From positions 1 through 46,428 of the forward strand of contig NZ_CACVAD010000037.1 of NCBI RefSeq assembly GCF_902726545.1: a stretch of DNA of 46,428 nucleotides, in the 5' to 3' direction. The translations under genes and the position numbers were made by a program. This document shows positions 1 through 9,125 of this stretch, piece by piece. Origin of the DNA: Yersinia artesiana. GTDB taxonomy: Bacteria; Pseudomonadota; Gammaproteobacteria; Enterobacterales; Enterobacteriaceae. How positions within the stretch are numbered: the first letter of the stretch is position 1; every line of letters starts with the position of its first letter. Under the pieces are notes generated by a model. That model had not been told where the DNA came from. It did not search any database and saw nothing but the letters and a program-made list of their open reading frames with translations.

Positions 1-102
1 CTTTTAGTATAAGGAAATTTAAAACGAAAATAGTTTATTTAAAACAAATAAGAGGATTAAAATAAACATGGAAAAATAAAGAAGAAATAACTAATGTACA
101 AT

Positions 103-138
103 AAAAAAACCCTGACACCAGCGATACCAGTATCAGGG
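103..138 (-). terminator. Rho-independent terminator of the yajC-secD-secF operon
   Basis: On the minus strand, 27 bases after the secF stop, CCCTGATAC pairs with GTGTCAGGG (one mismatch). The hairpin is followed directly by a run of seven T. This is a textbook intrinsic terminator and ends the leftward operon. Positions 1-102 beyond it are A/T-rich and hold no gene I can support. Confidence 0.85.
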
Positions 139-164
139 CTTATTTGCGTTCTATCGTTTACAAC

Positions 165-1133
165 TTAAGGTAGGATTGAAGGCTGATCTGCGCCCTCTTT
201 CTCTACTTTCTGCTGCAACATATGCTCACGTTTCATACCCAGTTTCAACGCCAGCGCGGACGCAACGTAGATGGATGAAACAGTACCGATGGAAACACCG
301 ATCAGCATCGTCAATGAGAAGCCTTGCAGCATCGCACCACCGAAGATAAACAGCATCAATACCACCATCAGCGTGGTTGCTGAGGTCATGATAGTACGGC
401 TTAAGGTCTGAGTCAGGGACACGTTCATGATTTCGTAAGGTGTCCCGCGGCGAATCTTGCGGAAGTTCTCACGAATACGGTCTGATACCACAATACTGTC
501 GTTAAGTGAGTAACCAATAACCGACATCAATGAAGCGATGATGGTCAGGTCAATCTCGATATGGAATAACGACAAGATCCCCATGGTAATAACCACGTCA
601 TGCGCCAGAGCAATAACCGCCCCCAGAGCCAGACGCCATTCAAAACGGAAACCGACATAAACCAGAATACACAGTAACGCGACTATCAACGCCATCCCGC
701 CAGCCTGGGCTAAATCGCTGCCCACACTTGGCCCGACGAACTCGATACGTTTTACCGATGCATTCTTATCAACCGACTCATTAATAACAGAGATGACTTT
801 GTTGCCCAATTCCTGCCCGGCAGTTCCGGTGGCGGGTGGCATACGTACCATCACATCACGGGTGCTACCAAAGTTTTGCAGAATTGGCGATTCAAAGCCC
901 GCTGCTTCCAATGTGTCACGCAGTTGGTCCAAATCCGCAGGTTTTTCCAGGGAAATTTCAATCACCGTACCACCGGTGAAATCCAGCCCCCAGTTAAACC
1001 CTTTAGTGGACATCACCACGATGGATGCCACTAACAACAGCAATGAGACGCCGAAAGCAACATAATCCCAGCGCATAAAGTCATAGACTTTACGGCCATA
1101 GTTCAGTTGTTCAACAGTATAATCCTGTGCCAC
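165..1133 (-). CDS. secF: SecF, protein translocase accessory membrane subunit
   Basis: SecF joins SecD and YajC as an accessory of the SecYEG channel and uses the proton-motive force to help secreted proteins across the inner membrane. The 322-residue product matches E. coli SecF (323 residues) nearly end to end. It has an N-terminal membrane helix, the periplasmic block with the [11 protein letters not shown] motif, and the C-terminal five-helix domain containing [16 protein letters not shown] and the ending [11 protein letters not shown] longer open frame starts at 1199, but I chose the GTG at 1131-1133: it gives the start [10 protein letters not shown], aligning with E. coli MAQEYTVEQL, and has GAGGAG seven bases upstream. 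It follows secD by ten bases, so the two are co-translated from one mRNA. Confidence 0.97.
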   Translation of the reverse strand: MAQDYTVEQLNYGRKVYDFMRWDYVAFGVSLLLLVASIVVMSTKGFNWGLDFTGGTVIEISLEKPADLDQLRDTLEAAGFESPILQNFGSTRDVMVRMPPATGTAGQELGNKVISVINESVDKNASVKRIEFVGPSVGSDLAQAGGMALIVALLCILVYVGFRFEWRLALGAVIALAHDVVITMGILSLFHIEIDLTIIASLMSVIGYSLNDSIVVSDRIRENFRKIRRGTPYEIMNVSLTQTLSRTIMTSATTLMVVLMLFIFGGAMLQGFSLTMLIGVSIGTVSSIYVASALALKLGMKREHMLQQKVEKEGADQPSILP

Positions 1134-1143
1134 AACGTACTCC

Positions 1144-2991
1144 TCAAATAGACAGCTTGTTAATGCGCTTGCCGCCGTAAAGCAGGTTGACGATGGCACG
1201 AGTACCGACGATTGCGGTGAACATTGACGTTACAACACCGATTGCCGTTGTAATGGCAAAGCCTTTAATCGAACCGGTACCCACAGCATAAAGAATAATC
1301 GCTGTGATAAGTGTCGTTACGTTCGCATCGACGATACTTGAGAAGGCACCTTTGTACCCTTCATGAATCGCTTGCTGAATCGTCCGCCCGTTTCTGTACT
1401 CTTCTTTTATTCGCTCGTTAATCAGAACGTTAGCATCAACGGCTACCGCCAGGGTCAACACTATCCCGGCAATACCCGGCATGGTTAATGTCGCCCCCGG
1501 TAACAGAGACATCACGCCCACAATCAACACCAGGTTCGCCAACAGCGCAGTACTGGCAATCACACCAAATTTACGGTAGTAAACCACCATAAACAGGATA
1601 GAAACCGCCAAGCCCCACAAGCAAGCTTCCAAACCTTGAGTAATATTTTGAGAACCCAAAGTTGGCCCGATAGTGCGTTCTTCTACAATCTGGATGGGTG
1701 CAATCAATGCACCAGCGCGCAGCAATAGAGAAAGCTGACGAGCTTCAGCCGGATTATCAATGCCGGTAATGCGGAAGCTGTTACCCAAACGAGACTGGAT
1801 GGTCGCGACGTTGATAACCTCTTCCTGCTTAACCAGAATCGCACGGCCATTAGCATCTTTTTTACCGCTGTCTTTATATTCTACAAACAAAGTCGCCATC
1901 GGCTTGCCGATATTGTCTTTGGTAAAATTAGACATAGCAGAACCACCCGCGCTATCGAGCGAGATATTAACCTGAGCCTGGTTATATTCGTCGGTGCTGG
2001 AAGTGGAGTCGGTAATATGGTCACCGGTCAGGATAACGCGCTTGTACAAGACAACCGGGCGGCCTTCACGCGTATTTTTGACTTCAGAATCGCCCGGTAC
2101 ACGACCGGAAGCAGCAACGGAGGCATCAACATTGCTGTTGACCAAACGGAATTCCAGCGTTGCCGTTGCACCAAGAATCTCTTTGGCACGTGCAGTATCC
2201 TGAATACCCGGTAACTCAACGACAATACGATCTGAACCCTGGCGCTGAACCAACGGCTCGGCTACACCTAATTGGTTAACCCGGTTACGCAGAATAGTAA
2301 TGTTTTGCTGAACGGCGTATTCGCGCGCTTCCCGCAGACGGTCATCACTCATCACAGCTTTTAAGGTATTGCTGCCATTGGAGCCAATCACCAGATCACG
2401 ATGGCGAGGAGAAAGGTAGCTGATAGCGTCATCGCGAGTTTTATCGTCGCGGAAACGCACTTCAACACCATAATTATCCAGTTTACGCACTGTCGCATAC
2501 GGGATATTTTTCTCACGCAAATCACTGCGCAGAGTATCCATCGTTTGCTCTTGTAACTTGCCAAGCGCAGTGTCCATATCCACTTCCATCAAGAAGTGCA
2601 CACCACCACGCAGGTCAAGACCAAGTTTCATCGGCTCTGCACCCAATTTTGCAAGCCACGAAGGGGTTGCAGGAGCCAGGTTCAGTGCGATTACGTATTT
2701 GTCCCCCATCGCAGCCATTAGTGCTTCACGAGCGCGCAGCTGGACGTCAGGATCTCTAAAGCGAGCCAGGATTGCACCATTTTCCAGTGCAATAGACTTG
2801 CTCGCTATGTTGTCTTTTTCTAAAACGTCACGGACTTGGACCAGCGTTGTTTCACTGGCGGCGATTCCTCGCGCACCAGTGATTTGAACAGCCGGATCCT
2901 CACCATAAAGGTTGGGAAGTGCGTATAGCAGACCGACGAAGATCACCACGATCAACATCAGATACTTCCACAAAGGATAACGGTTTAACAC
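1144..2991 (-). CDS. secD: SecD, protein translocase accessory membrane subunit
   Basis: SecD is the large partner of SecF. Its periplasmic P1 domain captures the translocating chain and its membrane part conducts protons. The 615-residue product matches E. coli SecD in length and order: one N-terminal helix ([23 protein letters not shown]), a long periplasmic region with [16 protein letters not shown], and a C-terminal five-helix RND-type domain with [15 protein letters not shown]. The start is GTG at 2989-2991, preceded by AAGGGAA. It lies between yajC (27 bases upstream) and secF (10 bases downstream) in the conserved yajC-secD-secF cluster. No anomalies are visible. Confidence 0.97.
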   Translation of the reverse strand: MLNRYPLWKYLMLIVVIFVGLLYALPNLYGEDPAVQITGARGIAASETTLVQVRDVLEKDNIASKSIALENGAILARFRDPDVQLRAREALMAAMGDKYVIALNLAPATPSWLAKLGAEPMKLGLDLRGGVHFLMEVDMDTALGKLQEQTMDTLRSDLREKNIPYATVRKLDNYGVEVRFRDDKTRDDAISYLSPRHRDLVIGSNGSNTLKAVMSDDRLREAREYAVQQNITILRNRVNQLGVAEPLVQRQGSDRIVVELPGIQDTARAKEILGATATLEFRLVNSNVDASVAASGRVPGDSEVKNTREGRPVVLYKRVILTGDHITDSTSSTDEYNQAQVNISLDSAGGSAMSNFTKDNIGKPMATLFVEYKDSGKKDANGRAILVKQEEVINVATIQSRLGNSFRITGIDNPAEARQLSLLLRAGALIAPIQIVEERTIGPTLGSQNITQGLEACLWGLAVSILFMVVYYRKFGVIASTALLANLVLIVGVMSLLPGATLTMPGIAGIVLTLAVAVDANVLINERIKEEYRNGRTIQQAIHEGYKGAFSSIVDANVTTLITAIILYAVGTGSIKGFAITTAIGVVTSMFTAIVGTRAIVNLLYGGKRINKLSI

Positions 2992-3018
2992 GGCAATTCC
3001 CTTCGGGAAAATCGAAAA

Positions 3019-3351
3019 TTACAGAGCTTTCATTGTACCTTTCGGTAAAACGGCAGCAACGAAGTCACGTTTGATCATCACTTCAGTGGTGTCGTTCAGT
3101 GCGATAACGATATAACCTGTTTCCGCAACTTTAGTAACACGACCAAGTAAGCCACCAGTGGTCAACACTTCATCACCTTTACCAATAGAATCCATCAGTT
3201 TTTTGTGTTCTTTAGCACGTTTTTGCTGTGGACGCAGGATCATGAAGTAAAAAATCAGACCAAATACCACCAGCATAATCACCAGGGAGTACGGGCTGCT
3301 CTGAGCCGGAGCCCCGGCGGATGCGACAGCATCGGAAATGAAAAGACTCAT
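3019..3351 (-). CDS. yajC: YajC, Sec translocon accessory protein
   Basis: This is a 110-residue single-span inner-membrane protein of the SecDF-YajC complex. A short N-terminal stretch is followed by one hydrophobic helix (YSLVIMLVVFGLIFYFMILRP) and a basic cytoplasmic domain with QQKRAKEHKKLMDSI and GDEVLTTGGLLGRV, typical of the family. The ATG at 3351 follows GAGGGA. It sits between tgt (stop 3464) and secD in the usual operon order. The gap to tgt is about 110 bases with no clear terminator. Confidence 0.96.
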   Translation of the reverse strand: MSLFISDAVASAGAPAQSSPYSLVIMLVVFGLIFYFMILRPQQKRAKEHKKLMDSIGKGDEVLTTGGLLGRVTKVAETGYIVIALNDTTEVMIKRDFVAAVLPKGTMKAL

Positions 3352-3463
3352 TAAAATTCCCTCATTGTTATCAATATCAGTAGTGTGAAATCAGTGTGTT
3401 AAAATCAGCAACCGCAAAATCCTAACCGTTCAGTCCATAATTGCAAAGGCAATAATTTTAAAA

Positions 3464-4690
<1,227 letters not shown>

Positions 4691-4916
4691 TTAAGTAGCA
4701 CTTATCGTTATATGCATTGTTCTATAATTTTGTATGCCACTTTATCGATAATACTTTGTCGTCTTGGTCGATGACATTAGCAGCACGACATAAGTCGATA
4801 TTTCCATAAAAAGTTATGCCTGAACTATACTTTTCATGAATCTGTGACACCGCAGATATCAGCCTGTCCACTACCCTATTTTCATTATTATCCTTGCTGA
4901 TAATACGGGGCATAAA

Positions 4917-5606
4917 ATGACAAAAAAACCGAATATCCTATTAGTCCACGGCGCATGGGGCGACGGCTCTCACTGGCGTCATGTTATTCCTACGCTGCAC
5001 AACAAAGATTATCCCGTCTACGCGGTACAAAACCCACTGACATCGTTGGCGGATGACGTGGAGCGTACAAGAAAGCTGGCGGCATCATTGGAAGGGCCAA
5101 CCATTTTGGTTGGTCATTCCTATGGTGGTATGGTGATTTCCCAACTTGGTGACTTGCCTCATGTGGTTGGGCTGGTCTTTGTTGCTGCGTTTGCGCCGGA
5201 TAAAGGCGAAAGCCTTGGCAGTATTTTCCAACTACGCGCCCCTCCTTCAGGAGCGGCCAATCTTGTTCCCGATCCGGATGGTTTTCTTTGGATTAAGCGG
5301 GAGAAATTCCACGAAAGTTTCTGTCACGATTTAGACAAAAACGAAGCCATCATTATGACTGCCGCGCAAAAACCAACCTCAGGCCGTTGCTTTGAAGACA
5401 CCTCGGCAGAACCGGCGTGGAAAACCATACCTAGTTGGTATCAGATTTCCAATCAGGACCATATGATACCGCCAGAAACCCAGCAATGGTTTACAGAACG
5501 GATGAAACCGAAGAAAACCATTCGTCTGGACTCCAGCCACGCCTCTCTGGCTTCCCATCCCAATGAAATCATAGCGTTGATTGAAGAGGCGGCCAAAGGC
5601 CATTAA
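4917..5606 (+). CDS. Alpha/beta-hydrolase (esterase type)
   Basis: This is a 229-residue single-domain alpha/beta-hydrolase. LLVHGAWGDGSHW near the N-terminus forms the oxyanion-hole loop. The nucleophile elbow GHSYGG puts Ser at about residue 68, and SNQDHMIP (Asp about 181) and SSHASLASHP (His about 208) complete the triad. Overall it resembles the small plant-esterase-like hydrolases common in bacteria. The substrate cannot be told from sequence. There is no signal peptide, so it should be cytoplasmic. It lies divergent to tgt and convergent with queA, inside what is a continuous operon in E. coli, so it is an insertion relative to that order. The ribosome-binding site is weak (ACGGGG eight bases before the ATG). 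Confidence 0.88.
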   Translation: MTKKPNILLVHGAWGDGSHWRHVIPTLHNKDYPVYAVQNPLTSLADDVERTRKLAASLEGPTILVGHSYGGMVISQLGDLPHVVGLVFVAAFAPDKGESLGSIFQLRAPPSGAANLVPDPDGFLWIKREKFHESFCHDLDKNEAIIMTAAQKPTSGRCFEDTSAEPAWKTIPSWYQISNQDHMIPPETQQWFTERMKPKKTIRLDSSHASLASHPNEIIALIEEAAKGH

Positions 5607-5618
5607 TCAACGTTTATC

Positions 5619-5647
5619 CCGGAGACAGATACTGTCTCCGGCTGTTT
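5619..5647. terminator. Hairpin terminator between convergent hydrolase and queA
   Basis: The 10-bp perfect stem CCGGAGACAG/CTGTCTCCGG with a three-base loop lies 12 bases after the hydrolase stop. It could serve both converging genes. The T-tract (CTGTTTC) is weak. Confidence 0.6.
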
Positions 5648-5693
5648 CAGGGGGATCACCTAGAAAAATGAGCCGGCATAAAGAGAACATGCT

Positions 5694-6782
5694 CTACTGA
5701 TTATCCGCTCCATCCAGGGATATCATTTCTGTGCTTGCCTGCGGATTACGGCTGATAAACATGGCATCACCGTAACTGAAAAAGCGATATTGCTCGGCAA
5801 CCGCCTGCTGGTATGCATTCATGGTATTTTTATAACCAGCAAAAGCAGAAACCAACATTATCAATGTTGATTCAGGCAAATGGAAATTGGTTATTAATGC
5901 ATCAACAACCTGATAGTGATAACCCGGATAAATAAAGATTCGGGTATCACCAAAGAAAGGAGCAATCAGGCCATTATCGCTCGCTTTGGCGGCACTTTCC
6001 AATGAACGTACTGAGGTCGTGCCCACCGCAACGACCCGATTACCACGGGCCTTACAGGCCAGAACTGCATCAACCACTTCTTGCGGCACTTCTGCGTACT
6101 CAGAATGCATGATGTGATCTTCAATTGTTTCGACTCGCACCGGCTGGAACGTTCCTGCGCCGACATGCAAGGTAACAAAAGCCATCTCAATGCCTTTTTC
6201 TCGCAATGCCGCCAGCATCGGCTCATCGAAATGTAAACCTGCGGTCGGCGCTGCCACTGCCCCCAGGCGTTGGCTGTATACCGTTTGGTATAGCTCGCGA
6301 TCGGCATCTTCATCAGGTCGGTCTATATAAGGAGGCAAAGGCATATGGCCGACCGCATCCAAAATAGTGAAAACATCCCGCTCATCGTCAAAACGCAACT
6401 CAAATAGTGTGTCATGGCGTGCCAGCATAGTGGCACAAATGCTCTCATCGTCACCTAGCAGCAGCTCAGTACCGGGTTTAGGCGCTTTTGACGCTTTGAC
6501 ATGAGCCAGAACACGGTGATCATCCAAAACGCGCTCCACTAACACTTCAAGCTTGCCACCGCTGGCTTTGCGACCAAATAAACGCGCCGGAATAACCCGC
6601 GTATTATTGAATACCAGCAGATCACCGGGCACCAGTTTATCCAGCAAATCAGTGAAAATGCCGTGCGTTAGTGTTCCCGTTGGGCCATCCAGAGACAATA
6701 AGCGGCAACCGCTACGCTGGGGCTGAGGGTAATGGGCAATAAGTGATTCTGGCAGCTCAAAAGAAAAATCGGCAACGCGCAT
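5694..6782 (-). CDS. queA: S-adenosylmethionine:tRNA ribosyltransferase-isomerase
   Basis: QueA moves the ribosyl part of SAM onto preQ1 in tRNA to make epoxyqueuosine, the step after Tgt. The 362-residue product is nearly identical to the E. coli enzyme: [19 protein letters not shown] at the start, [41 protein letters not shown] and [12 protein letters not shown]. The frame runs on to 6839, but the start at 6782 matches the family exactly and the 19 extra residues have no counterpart. It is convergent with the hydrolase and divergent from acpH. Confidence 0.97.
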   Translation of the reverse strand: MRVADFSFELPESLIAHYPQPQRSGCRLLSLDGPTGTLTHGIFTDLLDKLVPGDLLVFNNTRVIPARLFGRKASGGKLEVLVERVLDDHRVLAHVKASKAPKPGTELLLGDDESICATMLARHDTLFELRFDDERDVFTILDAVGHMPLPPYIDRPDEDADRELYQTVYSQRLGAVAAPTAGLHFDEPMLAALREKGIEMAFVTLHVGAGTFQPVRVETIEDHIMHSEYAEVPQEVVDAVLACKARGNRVVAVGTTSVRSLESAAKASDNGLIAPFFGDTRIFIYPGYHYQVVDALITNFHLPESTLIMLVSAFAGYKNTMNAYQQAVAEQYRFFSYGDAMFISRNPQASTEMISLDGADNQ

Positions 6783-6924
6783 GGCTTTCCACTTTATATC
6801 AGAACAGACCCGGCCCACAGATATCAGGGGCAGGTTCACAAAAATAGGCGGCTAGTCTAGAACCCTGAAGGGCTGGCTGCAAGAAATAAGGAGAATTAGC
6901 GGCTATTTGCATTATACTCAACGC

Positions 6925-7506
6925 ATGAATTTTCTTGCTCACCTCCATCTTGCAACACTGGCTGACAGCTCTTTATTGGGCAATTTGTTGGCCGACTTTG
7001 TACGCGGTAATCCGCAAGGGGAATACTCCCCTGAGATAGTCGCTGGCATCATGATGCATCGTCGCGTTGATGTGATGACTGATACATTGCCATTAGTGAA
7101 AGAGGCCCGTGGCTATTTCAGTGCAGACTATCGCCGCGTTGCACCTATTACTCTGGATGTATTATGGGATCATTTTCTGGCCCGCAATTGGGATAAACTG
7201 ATGCCAGACTGCTCGCTGCCCGATTTTATCGCGCATGCGCAATGCCAAATCTTGCCGCATTTACCCCTGACACCGGCTCGCTTTCAGAATCTCAATGCCT
7301 ATCTGTGGCCAGAGCGTTGGCTGGAACGCTACGCTGAACTACCCTTTATAGCTGATGTGTTACAAGGCATGGCTAACCGACGGCCAAAGCTGGCAGCACT
7401 TGCGGGGTCATTTCACGATATAGAGCAACACTATCAGCCATTAGAACAGTTGTTTTGGGATTTTTATCCTGCAATGATGTTACAGGCACAAGATAAACAA
7501 ATTTAG
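6925..7506 (+). CDS. acpH: Acyl carrier protein phosphodiesterase
   Basis: AcpH removes the 4'-phosphopantetheine group from holo-ACP. The 193-residue product has the family start [20 protein letters not shown] and the metal-binding HD-like stretches ([23 protein letters not shown]), and matches E. coli AcpH in length. The ATG at 6925 fits the family, but the best Shine-Dalgarno (AAGGAG at 6888-6893) is 31 bases away. A TTG at 6907, 13 bases after it, would add MHYTQR, so the start is uncertain. It is divergent from queA, as in E. coli. Confidence 0.94.
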   Translation: MNFLAHLHLATLADSSLLGNLLADFVRGNPQGEYSPEIVAGIMMHRRVDVMTDTLPLVKEARGYFSADYRRVAPITLDVLWDHFLARNWDKLMPDCSLPDFIAHAQCQILPHLPLTPARFQNLNAYLWPERWLERYAELPFIADVLQGMANRRPKLAALAGSFHDIEQHYQPLEQLFWDFYPAMMLQAQDKQI

Positions 7507-7608
7507 ATTAAAACATTCTTTATTGTATGGTTATTGATTCTAAGTCACTTGCGCTTTCTGTAAGAATGGGTATCTTAGCAAGACTAAGAAACTAAAATCG
7601 TTGTAACA

Positions 7609-7645
7609 ATAGGTAAAAGCTATCACAACAATTGGTATTTATCCC
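7609..7645 (+). promoter_or_regulatory. OxyR-like binding site upstream of the peroxiredoxin gene
   Basis: Four tetramers spaced by seven bases read ATAG-N7-CTAT-N7-ATTG-N7-TCCC. This follows the known OxyR pattern ATAG-N7-CTAT-N7-ATAG-N7-CTAT: the first two are perfect, the third has two of four, the fourth is poor. It lies about 85 bases before the start of a peroxide-removing enzyme, where OxyR control is expected. The assignment is inference. Confidence 0.55.
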
Positions 7646-7730
7646 TTTATTCATCGCGCTTAAATACCTATGCTGTGCCGATACTTTTAAGACAACTGGT
7701 TAATCCATCCCTAATTAACAGGAGTAATTT

Positions 7731-8333
7731 ATGGTTCTGGTAACTCGTCAAGCCCCTGATTTTACAGCAGCTGCTGTTCTTGGTAGCGGCGAAATCGTTG
7801 AAAACTTCAACCTGAAAAAACACCTGAACGGCCGCCCTGCTGTCCTGTTCTTCTGGCCAATGGACTTCACTTTCGTTTGTCCTTCAGAGTTGATCGCTTT
7901 CGACCACCGTTACGAAGAATTCCAGAAACGTGGCGTTGAAGTTGTTGGTGTTTCTTTTGACTCCGAGTTCGTACACAACGCATGGCGTAAAACCCCGGTC
8001 GATAAAGGCGGTATTGGTGAAGTTAAATACCCAATGGTTGCTGATATCAAACGTGAAATTCAGAAAGCCTACGGTATTGAGCACCCAGATGCTGGCGTTG
8101 CACTGCGCGGTTCTTTCCTGATCGACAAAAACGGTGTTGTTCGTCACCAAGTGGTTAACGACCTGCCACTGGGCCGTAACGTTGACGAAATGCTGCGTAT
8201 GGTTGATGCACTGCAATTCCACGAAGAACACGGCGAAGTTTGCCCTGCTCAGTGGGAGAAAGGTAAAGCAGGTATGGGCGCATCTCCAGACGGCGTAGCT
8301 AAATATCTGTCTGAAAACGCCTCTAAACTGTAA
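7731..8333 (+). CDS. Typical 2-Cys peroxiredoxin (AhpC/TSA family)
   Basis: This thiol peroxidase reduces hydrogen peroxide and organic hydroperoxides, probably with thioredoxin as donor. The 200-residue product has the peroxidatic motif DFTFVCP with Cys50 and the resolving motif GEVCPAQW with Cys171, both present. It resembles the Prx1/tryparedoxin-peroxidase subgroup more than E. coli AhpC, and no ahpF is adjacent. Codon use is that of a highly expressed gene (CTG, GGT, AAA, CGT). The ATG follows AACAGGAG by seven bases. An OxyR-like box lies upstream and a strong terminator downstream, so it is a single-gene unit. Yersinia annotations call it ahpC or tsaA. Confidence 0.95.
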   Translation: MVLVTRQAPDFTAAAVLGSGEIVENFNLKKHLNGRPAVLFFWPMDFTFVCPSELIAFDHRYEEFQKRGVEVVGVSFDSEFVHNAWRKTPVDKGGIGEVKYPMVADIKREIQKAYGIEHPDAGVALRGSFLIDKNGVVRHQVVNDLPLGRNVDEMLRMVDALQFHEEHGEVCPAQWEKGKAGMGASPDGVAKYLSENASKL

Positions 8334-8372
8334 TAACAGTTTATGCCACCCCTAATTTATTCGGGGGTATCA

Positions 8373-8406
8373 AGCCAGTCAGTTCACACTGACTGGCTTT
8401 TTTATT
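8373..8406 (+). terminator. Rho-independent terminator of the peroxiredoxin gene
   Basis: The 11-bp perfect stem AAGCCAGTCAG/CTGACTGGCTT with a six-base loop is followed by TTTTATTTT, 40 bases after the stop codon. This is a strong intrinsic terminator. Confidence 0.92.
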
Positions 8407-8483
8407 TTGTAAAATTTGCAAATGGGTGCTTGAAAACTGCTACCTGACAACGAAAGACGGGGATTGCTCCCCGCCCGATTGCC

Positions 8484-8636
8484 TTACCGTTCAGATTCGT
8501 AAGCTAAAATGGCCGCAACCTCTTTGTTTCCATCTTTTAAGCGTAATTCACACAGTGACTTATGCGTAATCAATGTAAATGCCAGCACTGTTATGCAAAC
8601 AATTAACAGGCATAAAACAAGCGTATTCTTTGGCAT
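8484..8636 (-). CDS. Hok/Gef-family type I toxin
   Basis: This is a 50-residue small membrane toxin. Hok proteins insert in the inner membrane and collapse its potential when their antisense RNA decays. The sequence has an N-terminal transmembrane helix (LVLCLLIVCITVLAFTLIT) followed by the family signature K-S-L-C-E-L-R, a D-G pair, K-E-V-A-A and A-Y-E-S near the C-terminus, matching plasmid R1 Hok along its whole length. The ATG at 8636 is set by the excellent ribosome site AAGGAGG seven bases upstream. An in-frame upstream ATG and an antisense RNA candidate complete a hok/mok/sok locus. It appears intact, with no frameshift or stop. Confidence 0.92.
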   Translation of the reverse strand: MPKNTLVLCLLIVCITVLAFTLITHKSLCELRLKDGNKEVAAILAYESER

Positions 8637-8696
8637 ATTCAGCCTCCTTGCCTTGCCTTTCGGCGGGTAAAAGGCTACCGTAATGTTGCTAGGCAT
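8484..8696 (-). CDS. Mok-like reading frame, in frame with hok
   Basis: An ATG at 8696 opens a 70-codon frame that runs in frame through hok, adding 20 residues (MPSNITVAFYPPKGKARRLN). In the hok/sok family, translation of mok is needed for hok translation and is the step blocked by Sok; in the chromosomal mokC/hokC pair of E. coli the two are likewise in frame. GAGG lies seven bases before this ATG. The frame probably acts mainly as a coupled leader, not as a separate product. This is inferred from family knowledge and position. Confidence 0.6.
   Translation of the reverse strand: MPSNITVAFYPPKGKARRLNMPKNTLVLCLLIVCITVLAFTLITHKSLCELRLKDGNKEVAAILAYESER
8653..8681 (+). promoter_or_regulatory. 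Candidate promoter of the Sok-like antisense RNA
   Basis: TTGCCT and TACCGT are separated by exactly 17 bases on the plus strand. The block aligns by eye with the Sok promoter of plasmid R1 as I recall it (TTGCGC-17-TATCCT), including the shared segment GGTAA-AGGCTA. Transcription would start near 8689. Confidence 0.55.
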
Positions 8697-8738
8697 TAGG
8701 GAGCCTCGTATTGATTAACTTCAGTACGGGGCTTTTTC
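8689..8738 (+). ncRNA. Sok-like antisense RNA to the hok/mok leader
   Basis: This plus-strand RNA of about 50 nt would be antisense to the mok start codon (8694-8696) and its ribosome site. It ends in a 9-bp stem AGCCTCGTA/TACGGGGCT (one G-U pair, loop 8711-8724) followed by five T, an intrinsic terminator. The CCTCGT...TTAACT...ACGGGGC arrangement matches Sok of plasmid R1 as I recall it. The role, blocking mok and therefore hok translation, is inferred from the family. The exact 5' end is an estimate. Confidence 0.7.
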
Positions 8739-8978
8739 CTATCTGCTTTATGACAACAACTGTTTTTACAAAAGCACTTACAGCACTGATTCAAACAATG
8801 CCCAAAGCAGACAGCTTCAAGCACCCGCCGCAGAGTCTATATAATAATCTTTTCGATTCCCAGCTTATGCAATTTAGGAATATTTACTTATTTTCAATAA
8901 GTTATTTCTATTTATCTTTACTCCACTCAAACAAAACACACCTCCCTGCCTGGTAATAACTGACTCATTTCCCTTGCG

Positions 8979-9024
8979 CTGCTAATTAATTAGCAGTCAT
9001 AAACATTAATTCTGCTATTAATTA
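8979..9024. promoter_or_regulatory. 18-bp palindrome and partial repeat upstream of ggt
   Basis: CTGCTAATTAATTAGCAG (8979-8996) is a perfect palindrome. A related copy CTGCTATTAATTA starts 33 bases further on (9012), three helical turns away. This looks like a paired operator for a dimeric regulator of ggt, whose start is about 100 bases downstream. No regulator can be named. The remainder of 8739-9125 holds nothing I can support. Confidence 0.4.
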
Positions 9025-9125
9025 TTACTGGCGTGTGTTTTTCACACTCCATAAGCAGCGATTATCAGCTGCCAGACAAAAATGACCGGGTCATCCCTGG
9101 CGGGCAGGAAATAACAGGAGTCAGA

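Noticed and set aside
4722-4913. A 63-codon minus-strand frame between tgt and the hydrolase gene.
   Set aside because: It has no convincing ribosome site, resembles no family I know, and covers the whole upstream region where the hydrolase promoter must lie.
8458-8473. Hairpin CGGGG/CCCCG just after hok considered as a terminator.
   Set aside because: Only TCTTTCG follows; it may be part of the hok mRNA 3' fold but cannot be assigned from sequence alone.
8711-8956. An 81-codon plus-strand frame between hok and ggt.
   Set aside because: The start overlaps the Sok-like RNA and its terminator, there is no Shine-Dalgarno, and the composition is that of non-coding A/T-rich DNA.
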